Assembly (NCBI RefSeq): GCF_001703635.1
Contig: NZ_LQZT01000001.1
Span: 260,648-324,647, forward strand
Direction of reading: 5' to 3'
DNA from: Parahoeflea olei
GTDB lineage: Bacteria > Pseudomonadota > Alphaproteobacteria > Rhizobiales > Rhizobiaceae
DNA: 64,000 nucleotides
This document shows, piece by piece, positions 34,788-45,758 of the stretch. The notes beneath the pieces were generated by a model. It searched no databases. It saw only the letters and a program-made list of their open reading frames with translations, and was not told the DNA's origin. Position numbers and translations under genes: made by a program. How positions within the stretch are numbered: position 1 is the stretch's first letter; the number at the start of each line of letters is the position of its first letter.

Positions 34788-35257
34788 CAATTCTGGCTTT
34801 CCGGGGCTTCCGGGGCATCAGAGAGCTGGACCATCCAACTGCCTTGCCGTCCGGTGTCGTATTCCTTGAACCCCACGCGCTGGAAACCACGGGCGAAACA
34901 GTCTTCGACCCCGACAATCCGGAACTCGTTGTCGGCCACACACATATTGATATTCCCGGCCCAGCGGCCACCGCCGCTGGCATCCTCGGCATAAAGGTAA
35001 TAGTAGCGTGATCCGAGTTGGCCCTCGATCAGCGTCGCGCAGGAATTGGCCGGAATCTGCCACCAGCCTTCCGTGACCCAGCCTTCCGCCGTGCGGTAGC
35101 CGATGGCACCGCCGACGAGCGATTGGGTTCCGTTGCAGACCCTGAAATCCGCCCGGGCTTCAGCCGTGCCCGCGAGCACCAGCGCACCGAGCGCCAGGGG
35201 AACAAGTGCCGCAGATCTGAAAAGGGACATACAGGCTCGTGGCAACGTGCGAAACAT
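34787..35257 (-). CDS. DUF1036 family exported protein
   Basis: This 156-aa protein has a signal peptide (LVPLALGALVLAGTAEARA) followed by the DUF1036 domain: FRVCNGTQSLVGGAIGYRT, TEGWWQIPANSC and LYAEDASGGGRWAG. Cysteines at about residues 41, 74, 106 and 120 may form disulfides. The start at 35257 has GGAATTG just upstream; 35230 is an alternative. The family is widespread beside pyk in rhizobia and its function is unknown. Confidence 0.85.
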   Translation of the reverse strand: MFRTLPRACMSLFRSAALVPLALGALVLAGTAEARADFRVCNGTQSLVGGAIGYRTAEGWVTEGWWQIPANSCATLIEGQLGSRYYYLYAEDASGGGRWAGNINMCVADNEFRIVGVEDCFARGFQRVGFKEYDTGRQGSWMVQLSDAPEAPESQN

Positions 35258-35473
35258 CAATTCCGGTCAGTCTCCGCTTGGGGCGTTCGGGTTGCTTTTT
35301 GCGCCGGGAGGTTCGGAAAGTCAACGAAAGACCAGAGCTCCGAACGCCCTGTCCGCAGGCTACCACAAACTCGCCGAAAACAAAGAACCCGATGGCTGCT
35401 GTTGCCCCATTCCTGCGGCTATGCCATTGATCCGATCCTGTTCCCGCCCACCAACCCGGTACCCTGATCCGCC

Positions 35474-36256
35474 ATGTCCGGCTTTGCGCCCTTCCAGATC
35501 ATTCCCGGCGATCCCGCCCCCGGGCTGGTGATTCTCGCCGATCACGCGATGAACCGTCTGCCCTCCGAATATGGCGACCTGGGGCTGCCCGCCGAAGCCT
35601 TCGCCCGCCACATCGCCTATGACATCGGCGTCGAGGACGTCACCCGCGGCCTGTGCGCGCGGCTCGGGGTGCCCGGCGTGCTCGGCTGCTTTTCGCGCCT
35701 GCTGATCGACCCGAACCGCGGCGAGGACGACCCGACGCTGATCATGAAACTCTCGGACGGCATGGTCATCCCGGCCAATCACCCGCTTGACGACGCGGAG
35801 CGCGAACGCCGGCTCCGCCTGTTTCACCGGCCCTATCACGACGCGGTCGATACCGTGATCGGCGAAACCTGGCGCCGCTCGGGCAAGCCGCCGCTGGTGA
35901 TCTCGGTGCATTCCTTCACGCCCGCCTGGAAGGGCGTCCCGCGGCCGTGGCACGCCGGCGTGTTGTGGGACACCGATCCGCGCGGGCCGCGGCTGATGAT
36001 CGATCTGCTGCGCGCAGATCCGTCGCTGACGGTGGGCGACAACGAGCCCTATGACGGGGCGCTCAGGGGTGACACCATGCACCGGCATTGCTCGACCACC
36101 GGGCTTGCCCATGCACTGGTCGAAATCCGCCAGGACCTGATCGGCGACGCCGAAGGCGTCGCGGCCTGGGTCGACCGGCTGGCGCCGATCCTTGCCACCA
36201 TGACGGCGCAGTCCGACCTGCACGAGGTTCAGCATCATGGCTCCCGGGCGGTCTGA
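35474..36256 (+). CDS. N-formylglutamate amidohydrolase family protein
   Basis: This 260-aa protein has the FGase fold motifs: VILADHAMNRLP, HIAYDIGVEDV, RLLIDPNRGEDDPTLI, VISVHSFTPAWKG and GDNEPYDGALRGDTMHRH. These place the metal-binding and catalytic His/Glu/Asp residues. The enzyme hydrolyses N-formyl-glutamate or related N-acyl amino acids. No hut genes are adjacent, so a histidine-degradation role is not supported by context. It diverges from DUF1036-pyk. Confidence 0.9.
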   Translation: MSGFAPFQIIPGDPAPGLVILADHAMNRLPSEYGDLGLPAEAFARHIAYDIGVEDVTRGLCARLGVPGVLGCFSRLLIDPNRGEDDPTLIMKLSDGMVIPANHPLDDAERERRLRLFHRPYHDAVDTVIGETWRRSGKPPLVISVHSFTPAWKGVPRPWHAGVLWDTDPRGPRLMIDLLRADPSLTVGDNEPYDGALRGDTMHRHCSTTGLAHALVEIRQDLIGDAEGVAAWVDRLAPILATMTAQSDLHEVQHHGSRAV

Positions 36257-36394
36257 GGCACGGCTGCAACGCGTGTCCACAGGAGCGGGAATAATCCGGC
36301 CCGATCGCTGAAACGCCCTTGACCCGACGCCGGTCAAGGGGCACTTGAAGCCTCACACATCAACCCCCCAATCTGTCCTTTCAGGAGTGTCCCC

Positions 36395-36661
36395 ATGTCT
36401 GATGCCGGCGCCGTCGCCCGCGACCAACTCCGTTCCATCGTGGAACGCATTGAACGGCTGGAAGAAGAAAAGAAGACCATTGCCGACGACATCAAGGATG
36501 TCTACGGCGAGGCCAAGGCCAACGGTTACGACACCAAGGTGCTGCGCAAGATCATCGCCATCCGCAAGCAGGACCAGAACGACCGGCTCGAGCAGGAAGC
36601 GATCCTCGACACCTATCTGCACGCGCTCGGCATGGTGCCGGGTCCCGACGACGCCGAGTGA
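36395..36661 (+). CDS. gapR: GapR-family (DUF2312) nucleoid-associated protein
   Basis: This 88-aa protein has a strong CAGGAG ribosome site. It begins with [18 protein letters not shown], then [25 protein letters not shown], the DUF2312 signature. The Caulobacter homologue GapR binds overtwisted AT-rich DNA ahead of replication and transcription and affects cell-cycle timing. It is convergent with the DUF882 gene. Confidence 0.92.
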   Translation: MSDAGAVARDQLRSIVERIERLEEEKKTIADDIKDVYGEAKANGYDTKVLRKIIAIRKQDQNDRLEQEAILDTYLHALGMVPGPDDAE

Positions 36662-36678
36662 GCCCGAACGCCTGACCC

Positions 36679-36703
36679 GGACCGGCCGGCATACGGCCGG
36701 TCC
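36679..36703 (+). other. Stem-loop after gapR
   Basis: A perfect 10-bp stem (GGACCGGCCG, complement 36694-36703) with a GCATA loop begins 18 bases past the stop. No T-run follows. It probably marks the gapR transcript 3' end. Confidence 0.4.
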
Positions 36704-36855
36704 CGCCTATCCGCCGACGAGGCTTGGGCCAGCATCATGCAAGCCGGCCGTCGGCCCGGGCCTTCAAGGCCCTGCCCTCTTCCTGAAATCGACAGATGCA
36801 TCAGAGCGTTCACCCGGCGTCCGGGCCCGTGCGGGCCGGGACGCGGCAGAGCGGC

Positions 36856-38685
36856 TTACTTGTCGAACCGCGCCACGGTGACGAAATTGACCGCGGAGCC
36901 GGTGAACTGGTTGTGCGGTTGCTCCCCGCCATCGGGTGCGAAGGCATTGGCCAGCACCACCTTCGGCGCGGCGCGCAACTGCGTGACCACGAAGTGGCGC
37001 GCCCGGTCCGGCGGGGTGGTCATGGACTGCACCCGCTCCTGCGCCAGCGCCCATTTCGAAATCATGGTGTCGGTCAGTTTCGGATCGGTGCGGCTCGCTC
37101 CGCGCGGTGCCTGCATCGCCACTTCCGCGGCAGTCGGGCGGCCACCCTTGCGCGGCGCCGACAGCGACGCCGATGATGCGGCAATCCGGCTGCCGCGCGC
37201 AGGCGCCAGCGAGGCCATCTCGACCGGAGCAGGCGCCGCAGCCGCGACCGCGGTCTCGCCGGGACGGCGAATGGGCAGCGGCACGAAATCGACATCCGCC
37301 GGCAAGGCCGCAACCATCTCGGTCGTGGCCGGCGCGAAGGCCGGTGTCGGCACGGAACCGGCGGCGGGCACCGGCGCGGCTGCCACCTTGGCGGCAGCTT
37401 GGTCGGCCGGGGCGGCGGCCCCGTCTGCCTCACCCGTCAGGCGGGCGCGGATCGGGTCCGGCAGGGCAGCGACTTCGATCTGCTGCGCCGGTGCAGCCGG
37501 CTGCGCGCCGCCAGCGCGTTCGGCAAGAAACTCGGGAACCGGCGCGCGGATGCTGGCGAGATCGACCGGGCCGGACTGCAGCGGCGGCTGGGCGACCTCG
37601 GCACTGGCGGCCGCGGCGAAGGCGTCCACTTCAGCCTGGGCCGGCAGTACCGGCTGCGGCGGGGCAAGGGCTGCCATTTCCACCGGCGGCTCGAGCACGG
37701 GCCGGGCGTCCGGCATCGGGCCGCGCGCAGGCAGGGTGAAGGCGAGTTCCTGGGTCGGCGCGACCTCTTCGGGGGCGGCCAGCGCCGCGACTTCCGTGCG
37801 GGGCGGCGCAGGCGCGGGCGTGGGCGCCGCGGAAATGGTATCGGGTTCCTCGTCCTCGTCGCCGCCACCGAACAGGGCCGCCAGGAGACCACCCGAGCGC
37901 TTGCTGTCGGATCCGGAAGAACCGCTGCTGGTCGAGACGATCGCGCCGCCGCGGCGCTTGTATTCGGCAAGCGCCACCTGGTAGCCGGGCAGCGGCTTGC
38001 CGTCGGGCGGCAGGTGAAGCGTCTTGCCATCGGGGAACAGCTTGACCAGTTCCTGCCGGCTCATGCGCGGCCAGGCGCGCACGCCGGCGACATCGACATG
38101 GACGAAGGGCGAGCCGGATTTCGGATAATAGCCGACGCCGCCGCCCTGCAGCTTCATCGCCGTGGCGCGCAGCGTGGCGAGCTTGACGCCGGGAATGAAG
38201 AAATCCATCGCCTTGCCGAGCATGTGCTGGCTTTTCTTGGCCTGGCCGCCGCGGGTCCGGCGCAGCATCTCGTTGGTGGCGGGCGACCGGTAGGCCGACA
38301 CCACGTTGATGTAATCGCGCGCGCCCACCTGCTGGTAGATCTCCCAGACCAGGTCGAACAGGCGCGGATCCATGTTGGTGGGTTCGTTGCGGCGGAAATC
38401 GCGCAGGAAGCGGTTGAGCTTCTTCAGCCCGGCCTGATCGTATTTGCCGTTGCGCTTGAAGACGATCTCGGCCTTTTCACGGGTGTGAATGTAGTAGAGC
38501 TTGAGCGAGCGGGTTTCGGCAGATGCGCTGCTCGGGGTCGTGGCCACGGCTGAGAAGGCGAGCAGCGTCAGCACGCACAGCCCGATCGCCGACGACGCTG
38601 CGGCGCGGAACCGTCCGCGCCAGCCGTGCAGGGGCGCGCGTCCGAAGACCCGTGCCAGAACTGAACATTGTGTCGTAATTGCCAA
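36856..38685 (-). CDS. DUF882/M15-type peptidoglycan peptidase with long Pro/Ala-rich tail
   Basis: The start is TTG at 38685 (609 aa), preceded by GGGGACAG. A hydrophobic signal (SSAIGLCVLTLLAFSAVA) is followed by the DUF882 domain at residues ~58-215: YRSPATNEMLRR, SQHMLGKAMDFFIPG and FVHVDVAG carry the His/Asp residues of LAS-type zinc peptidases. Residues ~245-490 are low-complexity Ala/Pro/Val. A second ordered segment may lie at the C-terminus (~540-609). The predicted role is murein cleavage in the periplasm. EF-P is likely needed for its Pro runs. Confidence 0.85.
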   Translation of the reverse strand: MAITTQCSVLARVFGRAPLHGWRGRFRAAASSAIGLCVLTLLAFSAVATTPSSASAETRSLKLYYIHTREKAEIVFKRNGKYDQAGLKKLNRFLRDFRRNEPTNMDPRLFDLVWEIYQQVGARDYINVVSAYRSPATNEMLRRTRGGQAKKSQHMLGKAMDFFIPGVKLATLRATAMKLQGGGVGYYPKSGSPFVHVDVAGVRAWPRMSRQELVKLFPDGKTLHLPPDGKPLPGYQVALAEYKRRGGAIVSTSSGSSGSDSKRSGGLLAALFGGGDEDEEPDTISAAPTPAPAPPRTEVAALAAPEEVAPTQELAFTLPARGPMPDARPVLEPPVEMAALAPPQPVLPAQAEVDAFAAAASAEVAQPPLQSGPVDLASIRAPVPEFLAERAGGAQPAAPAQQIEVAALPDPIRARLTGEADGAAAPADQAAAKVAAAPVPAAGSVPTPAFAPATTEMVAALPADVDFVPLPIRRPGETAVAAAAPAPVEMASLAPARGSRIAASSASLSAPRKGGRPTAAEVAMQAPRGASRTDPKLTDTMISKWALAQERVQSMTTPPDRARHFVVTQLRAAPKVVLANAFAPDGGEQPHNQFTGSAVNFVTVARFDK

Positions 38686-38716
38686 ATCTGTCCCCGAACG
38701 CCGGAAAACCGTTGTC

Positions 38717-38734
38717 GATCACCATTTGGTGATC
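38717..38734. promoter_or_regulatory. Perfect inverted repeat upstream of the DUF882 gene
   Basis: GATCACCA-TT-TGGTGATC lies 32 bases before the DUF882 start. A TATAAA -10-like box reads on the minus strand at 38791-38786, so the repeat is just downstream of the likely transcript start, as for a blocking repressor. Confidence 0.45.
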
Positions 38735-38864
38735 AAATGCGGTGACACGATGGCAATAGCCGCCAGGTCGCACCACTCACCCCCTTTTATAGTGAACAAC
38801 CACTTAACAAGGAATGAAGCAGATCAACCCGGCGGCACTTTTTTCAAGTGCGGGTGGGAGCCTC

Positions 38865-40397
<1,533 letters not shown>

Positions 40398-40475
40398 GAG
40401 CTTGGTTCCTCACTATCGGGTCTGCGGACAGGCTTTTTTCGAAGGCCCGACACTGCCAGCAAAGGCTGAAAATCG

Positions 40476-40489
40476 CATTTCGAGAAATG
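40476..40489. promoter_or_regulatory. Inverted repeat in the divergent regulator/pepF region
   Basis: CATTTC-GA-GAAATG lies 79 bases upstream of the response regulator and 88 before pepF. It may be an operator of one of them. Confidence 0.3.
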
Positions 40490-40576
40490 TTTGCATTTTA
40501 ATCGTCGCTGCCAGTAAAACCGTGATGCCGTTTCAGAGACGCCGTTCAGACCACCCGAGTGAAAGCGAGTGCCACC

Positions 40577-42424
40577 ATGCCGAAATCGATTCTGGACACC
40601 GCGCCGGTGCGTGCCGCCGTTGCGCCGCAGGGGACCGAAACCGCCCTGGGCGATCTGCCCGCCTGGAATCTCGGCGACCTCTACGCGGCCCCCGACGCGC
40701 CGGAATTCAAGGCCGATCTCGCCGAGGCGAGAGCCCGAGCCGAAGCCTTCGAACAGCGCTGGAAGGGCCGGCTCGAAGAGGCGGCCAGGAGCACGGGCGA
40801 CGACGGCCTGGGCGCGGCGATCGAGGCCTATGAAACGCTCGAGGATCTGATGGGCCGGATCATCTCCTATGCGGGGCTTGCCTATTTCAGCGACACCTCC
40901 GACCCCAAGCTCGCCAAGTTCTACGGCGACGTTCAGAGCGCGATGACAGATACCAGCGCGCATCTGTTGTTCTTCGCGCTCGAACTGAACCGCATCGACG
41001 ACGCGGTGATCGAGGACAGCCTCACGCGCGATCCGCGGGCGGCGCATTACACGCCCTGGATCCATGATCTGAGGCTCGACCGGCCCTACCAGCTCGACGA
41101 TCGCATCGAGCAGCTGTTCCACGAGAAGTCGATGACCGGGCATGCCGCCTGGAACCGGCTGTTCGACGAGACCATGGGCGGCCTCGAATTCGTGATCGAC
41201 GGCGAGAGCCATGCGCTCGAAGTGACGCTCTCGATGCTGCAGGACGCGGACGGCGCGGTGCGCAAGAAGGCGGGCCTGGCGCTCGCCGAAACGTTCCGGC
41301 AGAACCTGCGCACCTTCACGCTGATCACCAACACGCTGGCCAAGGACAAGGAAATCTCCGACCGCTGGCGCGGCTTCGAGGACATTGCCGACAGCCGCCA
41401 CCTCGCCAACCGGGTGGAGCGGCCGGTGGTCGACGCGCTGGCGCAGGCGGTGCGCGAGGCCTGCCCGCGGCTGTCGCACCGCTATTACGCCATGAAGGCG
41501 CGCTGGCTCGGCCTCGACAAGCTCGAATTCTGGGACCGCAACGCGCCGCTGCCGGAAACGCCCTCGGCGGTGATCCCCTGGAACGAGGCGAAGACCACGG
41601 TGCTCTCGGCCTATCACGGCTTCGCGCCGGAAATGGCCGAGATCGCCGGCCGCTTCTTCGACCGTCGCTGGATCGACGCGCCGAGCCGCCCGGGCAAGAT
41701 GTCGGGCGCCTTCGCCCATCCCACCGTGCCCTCGGTGCACCCTTATGTGCTGGTCAACTATCTCGGCAAACCGCGCGACGTGATGACGCTTGCCCACGAA
41801 CTCGGCCACGGCGTGCACCAGGTGCTCGCCGGCGCGCAAGGGGCGCTGATGTCCTCGACCCCGCTGACGCTGGCTGAAACGGCGTCCGTGTTCGGCGAGA
41901 TGCTGACCTTCCGCGCGCTGCTCGACCGCACCACCGACCGCCGCGAGCGCAAGGCGATGCTCGCGCAGAAGGTGGAGGACATGATCAACACCGTGGTGCG
42001 GCAGATCGCGTTCTACGAGTTCGAGCGCCGGGTGCACACCGCCCGCCGCGAGGGCGAGCTGACCTCGGACCAGCTCGGCGAATTGTGGCTCGACGTGCAG
42101 TCGGAAAGCCTGGGGCCGGCAGTGGCGCTGTCAGACGGCTACGAGACCTTCTGGGCCTATATCCCGCACTTCATCCATTCGCCGTTCTATGTCTACGCCT
42201 ATGCCTTCGGCGATTGCCTGGTGAACTCGCTCTACTCGGTCTACCAGAACAGCCCGGAAGGGTTCCGCGAGCGCTATTTCGACATGCTCAAGGCCGGCGG
42301 CACCAAGCACCACAGCGAGCTTCTCGCCCCCTTCGGCCTCGACGCCTCCGACCCGGAATTCTGGAACCAGGGCCTGTCGATGATCGAAGGCCTGATCGAC
42401 GAGCTCGAAGCCATGGAGTCATGA
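40577..42424 (+). CDS. pepF: Oligoendopeptidase F, M3 family
   Basis: The ATG at 40577 (615 aa) is preferred to 40559. The zinc-binding HELGH motif (LAHELGHGVHQ) is intact, with the third ligand Glu in LAETASVFGEM downstream. SGAFAHPTVPSVHPYVLVNY and DGYETFWAYIPHF fit the PepF subgroup. The enzyme cuts short peptides in the cytosol. It has no signal peptide. Confidence 0.94.
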   Translation: MPKSILDTAPVRAAVAPQGTETALGDLPAWNLGDLYAAPDAPEFKADLAEARARAEAFEQRWKGRLEEAARSTGDDGLGAAIEAYETLEDLMGRIISYAGLAYFSDTSDPKLAKFYGDVQSAMTDTSAHLLFFALELNRIDDAVIEDSLTRDPRAAHYTPWIHDLRLDRPYQLDDRIEQLFHEKSMTGHAAWNRLFDETMGGLEFVIDGESHALEVTLSMLQDADGAVRKKAGLALAETFRQNLRTFTLITNTLAKDKEISDRWRGFEDIADSRHLANRVERPVVDALAQAVREACPRLSHRYYAMKARWLGLDKLEFWDRNAPLPETPSAVIPWNEAKTTVLSAYHGFAPEMAEIAGRFFDRRWIDAPSRPGKMSGAFAHPTVPSVHPYVLVNYLGKPRDVMTLAHELGHGVHQVLAGAQGALMSSTPLTLAETASVFGEMLTFRALLDRTTDRRERKAMLAQKVEDMINTVVRQIAFYEFERRVHTARREGELTSDQLGELWLDVQSESLGPAVALSDGYETFWAYIPHFIHSPFYVYAYAFGDCLVNSLYSVYQNSPEGFRERYFDMLKAGGTKHHSELLAPFGLDASDPEFWNQGLSMIEGLIDELEAMES

Positions 42425-42520
42425 TCCGGCCCCTTTTCGCTTTATTGTAACAGCGAAGTGTGATTTACGCCGCCGCTGACCGGCACGGATGGTGGCGGCC
42501 CGCTAAATGGAGCAAATGAC

Positions 42521-43972
42521 ATGGCCCAAGAGGATTATCCGGTCTATGCCGAGATCAAGGGTCCGATCGTCATGATCGGGTTCGGATCGATCGGCCGCGG
42601 CACCCTGCCACTGATCGAGCGCCACTTCAAATTCGACAAGAGCCGCATGGTCGTCATCGACCCGCGCGATGACGCCGACGACATGGCGATCCTCGAAAAG
42701 CACGGCGTGCGGCACATCAAGGCCCATGTCACCAAGGACAATTACAAGCAGTTGCTCAAGCCGCTGCTGACCGAGGGCGAAGGCCAGGGCTTCTGCGTCA
42801 ATCTCTCGGTCGACACTGGCTCGCTCGACCTGATCAAGCTGTGCCGCAAGCTCGACGTGCTCTATATCGACACCGTGGTCGAGCCCTGGCTCGGCTTCTA
42901 TTTCGACAAGGACATGAAGAACTCCGAGCGCACCAACTATGCGCTGCGCGAGACCGTGCGTCACGAGAAGAAGAAGCATCCCGGCGGCACCACCGCCGTT
43001 TCCACCTGCGGCGCCAATCCCGGCATGGTCTCCTGGTTCGTCAAGCAGGCACTGGTCAATCTCGCCACCGACATGGGGCTGAAGTTCGAGGAGCCCGACC
43101 AGCACGACCGCGAAGGCTGGGCGAAGCTGATGAAAAAGGTTGGCGTCAAGGGCGTGCATATCGCCGAGCGCGACACGCAGCTGACCAAGACCCCCAAGCC
43201 GCTCAACGTGTTCTGGAACACCTGGTCGGTGGAAGGCTTCATCTCGGAAGGCCTGCAGCCCGCCGAACTCGGCTGGGGCACGCACGAGAAGTGGATGCCC
43301 AAGAACGCCAAGAAGCACAAGAAGGGCTGCAAGGCCGCGATCTATCTCGAGCAGCCCGGCGCCAACACACGCGTGCGCACTTGGTGCCCGACGCCCGGAC
43401 CGCAATACGGCTTCCTCGTCACCCACAACGAGTCGATCTCGATCGCCGACTATTTCACCGTCCGCGACAAGGACGGAGACGTGACCTACCGGCCGACCTG
43501 CCACTATGCCTATCATCCCGCCAATGACGCGGTGCTGTCGCTGCACGAGATGTTCGGCAATGGCGGTAACGCGCAGCCGGTGCTGCATGTGCTCGACGAG
43601 AACGAGCTGGTCGAGGGGCTCGACGAACTCGGCGTGCTGCTCTACGGCCACGACAAGAACGCCTACTGGTACGGCTCGCGGCTGTCGCTTGAGGAAACCC
43701 GCCGCATCGCGCCCTACCAGAACGCGACCGGCCTGCAGGTGACCTCCGCGGTGCTGGCCGGCATGGTCTGGGCGCTCGAAAACCCCGACGCCGGCATCGT
43801 CGAAGCCGACGAGATCGACTACAAGCGCTGCCTCGAGGTGCAGATGCCCTATCTCGGACCGGTCGAAGGCCATTACACCGACTGGACCCCGCTCACCGGC
43901 CGGCCGGGCCTGTTCCCGGAAGACCTCGACGAGAGCGATCCCTGGCAGTTCCGCAACGTGCTGGTGCGCTGA
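42521..43972 (+). CDS. hss: Homospermidine synthase
   Basis: This 483-aa protein has the NAD-binding start VMIGFGSIGRGTLPLI and motifs typical of bacterial homospermidine synthase: NLSVDTGSLDLIKLC, VEPWLGFYF, STCGANPGMVSWFVK and LGVLLYGHDKNAYW. It joins two putrescines, or putrescine and spermidine, using NAD+ as a cofactor. Homospermidine is a major polyamine of rhizobia. It follows pepF on the same strand after 96 bases; I see no polyamine riboswitch before it. Confidence 0.96.
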   Translation: MAQEDYPVYAEIKGPIVMIGFGSIGRGTLPLIERHFKFDKSRMVVIDPRDDADDMAILEKHGVRHIKAHVTKDNYKQLLKPLLTEGEGQGFCVNLSVDTGSLDLIKLCRKLDVLYIDTVVEPWLGFYFDKDMKNSERTNYALRETVRHEKKKHPGGTTAVSTCGANPGMVSWFVKQALVNLATDMGLKFEEPDQHDREGWAKLMKKVGVKGVHIAERDTQLTKTPKPLNVFWNTWSVEGFISEGLQPAELGWGTHEKWMPKNAKKHKKGCKAAIYLEQPGANTRVRTWCPTPGPQYGFLVTHNESISIADYFTVRDKDGDVTYRPTCHYAYHPANDAVLSLHEMFGNGGNAQPVLHVLDENELVEGLDELGVLLYGHDKNAYWYGSRLSLEETRRIAPYQNATGLQVTSAVLAGMVWALENPDAGIVEADEIDYKRCLEVQMPYLGPVEGHYTDWTPLTGRPGLFPEDLDESDPWQFRNVLVR

Positions 43973-43993
43973 CGGCCCGCTGATGCAAGACCG

Positions 43994-44021
43994 CCGCCGC
44001 GGCCCGATGCCGCCGCGGCGG
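43994..44021 (+). terminator. Stem-loop after hss, probable terminator
   Basis: A perfect 10-bp stem (CCGCCGCGGC, 43994-44003; complement 44012-44021) with an 8-base loop is followed only by TTGC, so it is a weak intrinsic terminator. Confidence 0.4.
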
Positions 44022-44107
44022 TTGCAAGCCTTGCTTTCAGGCCGGGCGCGCTGCATTGTTTCACCCTAGGAATCATTTCCATGACGGCTCAAGGGAGCAC
44101 ACGCGCC

Positions 44108-44473
44108 ATGACCATCCACCGCCTTCTCGCCATCGGCGCCCTTGCCGGCCTGCTGGCCGCCTGCCAGTCCGCATCCTACACGCCGCGACCGATGCCCTCC
44201 GCGCAGCCGCAGGGCATCGACGGCCAGTGGGTCGATCCGAACGGCATCATCTCCAGCTTCAATGCCGGCCGCTTCGAAACCCGCACCACGGACACCAACT
44301 CGCTGCTCGCCGAAGGGTCCTACCGCTACGTCAACAACCAGATGGTGGAAATCGAGCTGACCTCGCTGCTGCGGCAGACCACCTCGCGCGTCAACTGCGC
44401 GCTGGCGACCCCCTCGCAGCTCAACTGCACCTCCTCGACCGGCTCGCAATTCACCTTGGCGCGCCGCATCTGA
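44108..44473 (+). CDS. omp10: Outer-membrane lipoprotein, Omp10 family
   Basis: I choose the ATG at 44108 (121 aa) because the lipoprotein signal (LLAIGALAGLLAAC) then has a normal length; Cys19 in LAAC is the lipid-attachment site. The mature part matches Brucella Omp10: IDGQWVDPNGIISSFNAG, FETRTTDTN, and VNCALATPSQLNCTSS. Omp10 is a surface antigen and virulence-linked lipoprotein in Brucella. Here it precedes a ligase-like gene by 31 bases. Confidence 0.9.
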   Translation: MTIHRLLAIGALAGLLAACQSASYTPRPMPSAQPQGIDGQWVDPNGIISSFNAGRFETRTTDTNSLLAEGSYRYVNNQMVEIELTSLLRQTTSRVNCALATPSQLNCTSSTGSQFTLARRI

Positions 44474-44504
44474 GGCACCGCGAACGGGAGGGGAGCCCGG
44501 GAGG

Positions 44505-45758
44505 ATGACCGCATATTTCGACGACCGCGAGACCCGGGCGCCCGACGCCCGGGAACGTGAGACTTTCGAAGGCCTCCGGGCGCTGCTCGCGCGCAGCCTG
44601 AAGCGGCTGCCCGCGCTCGACGCCTGGCTCGGCCATCCCGATCCGGCACAGCTTGCCGACCGGGCGGCGCTGGCGAAACTGCCGGTGCTGCGCAAGCCCG
44701 ACCTCATGGAAATGCAGGCGGAGAACCCGCCCTTCGGCGGGCTTGCCGATCCCGAGGCACTCAAGGGCAACCGCGTGTTCCTGTCGCCCGGCCCGGTGTG
44801 GGAGCCGCAGGGGCTCGGCGCTGATCCCTGGGCTGCCGCAAGGGCGCTGTTCGCGGCCGGCTTCCGCACCGGCGACATCCTGCACAATTGCCTCGCCTAT
44901 CACATGACGCCCGGCGGCTTCATCCTCGACGAAGGCGCGCGCGCGCTCGGCTGCCTCGTATTCCCCGCTGGCCCCGGCAACACCGAGGCTCAGGTCGATG
45001 CCGCGGCACGGCTCAAGCCGACCGGCTATGCGGGCACACCCGACTACCTCAAGGTGATCCTCGAGAAGGCCGACGAACTCGGCCGCGATCTCGGCTCCAT
45101 CAAGCGTGCGCTGGTCTCCGGCGGCGCGCTGTTTCCCTCGCTCCGGACCTATTACGCCGGGCGCGGCATATCCGTGCTGCAGTGCTATGCCACCGCCGAT
45201 CTCGGCGTGATCGCCTATGAGAGCGCCGATGCCGAAGGCGCGCCGCATCCCGGCATGATCGTCAACGAGGAGATGATCGTCGAGATCGTCCGCCCCGGCA
45301 CCGGCGACCCGCTGCCCGACGGCGAAGTCGGAGAACTCGTCGTCACCAGCCTGAACCCCGCCTATCCGCTGATCCGCTTCGGCACCGGCGATCTCTCGGC
45401 AATCCTGCCCGGGACATCGCCCTGCGGGCGCACAAACATGCGGATTTCCGGCTGGATGGGCCGCGCCGACCAGCGCACCAAGGTCAAGGGCATGTTTGTC
45501 GACCCCAGGCAGATCGCCGAGATCGTCAAGGCGCATCCGGAGATCGCCCGCGCCCGGCTGGTGGTGGCGCGTGCGGGCGACGCCGATGCCATGACGCTTA
45601 AGGTCGAGCCCGCCAGTGGCGCCACGCCCGACACCGCTGTCATCGAAGCGACACTTGCCGCGGTTACCAAGCTCAGGGGGACGGTCGAAATCGCGGCCGC
45701 CGGCAGCCTTGCCAATGACGGCAAGGTGATCGCCGACGAGCGCGACTACACGGCCTGA
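44505..45758 (+). CDS. Phenylacetate-CoA ligase-like protein with degenerate P-loop
   Basis: This 417-aa protein follows the PaaK layout: TGDLSAILPG with CGRTNMRISGWMGRADQ near residue 300 and the C-terminal DPRQIAEIVKAHPEI. The first adenylation motif, normally SSGTTG, reads SPGPVWEPQG, and the A5 motif is CYATADLG. ATP binding is therefore doubtful. It may be a ligase of altered mechanism or a non-catalytic relative. It probably shares an operon with omp10. Confidence 0.75.
   Translation: MTAYFDDRETRAPDARERETFEGLRALLARSLKRLPALDAWLGHPDPAQLADRAALAKLPVLRKPDLMEMQAENPPFGGLADPEALKGNRVFLSPGPVWEPQGLGADPWAAARALFAAGFRTGDILHNCLAYHMTPGGFILDEGARALGCLVFPAGPGNTEAQVDAAARLKPTGYAGTPDYLKVILEKADELGRDLGSIKRALVSGGALFPSLRTYYAGRGISVLQCYATADLGVIAYESADAEGAPHPGMIVNEEMIVEIVRPGTGDPLPDGEVGELVVTSLNPAYPLIRFGTGDLSAILPGTSPCGRTNMRISGWMGRADQRTKVKGMFVDPRQIAEIVKAHPEIARARLVVARAGDADAMTLKVEPASGATPDTAVIEATLAAVTKLRGTVEIAAAGSLANDGKVIADERDYTA

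Noticed and set aside
42425..42520. Polyamine riboswitch before homospermidine synthase
   Set aside because: The 96-base leader shows only a short GCCGCC/GGCGGC pairing and no speF-like layout.
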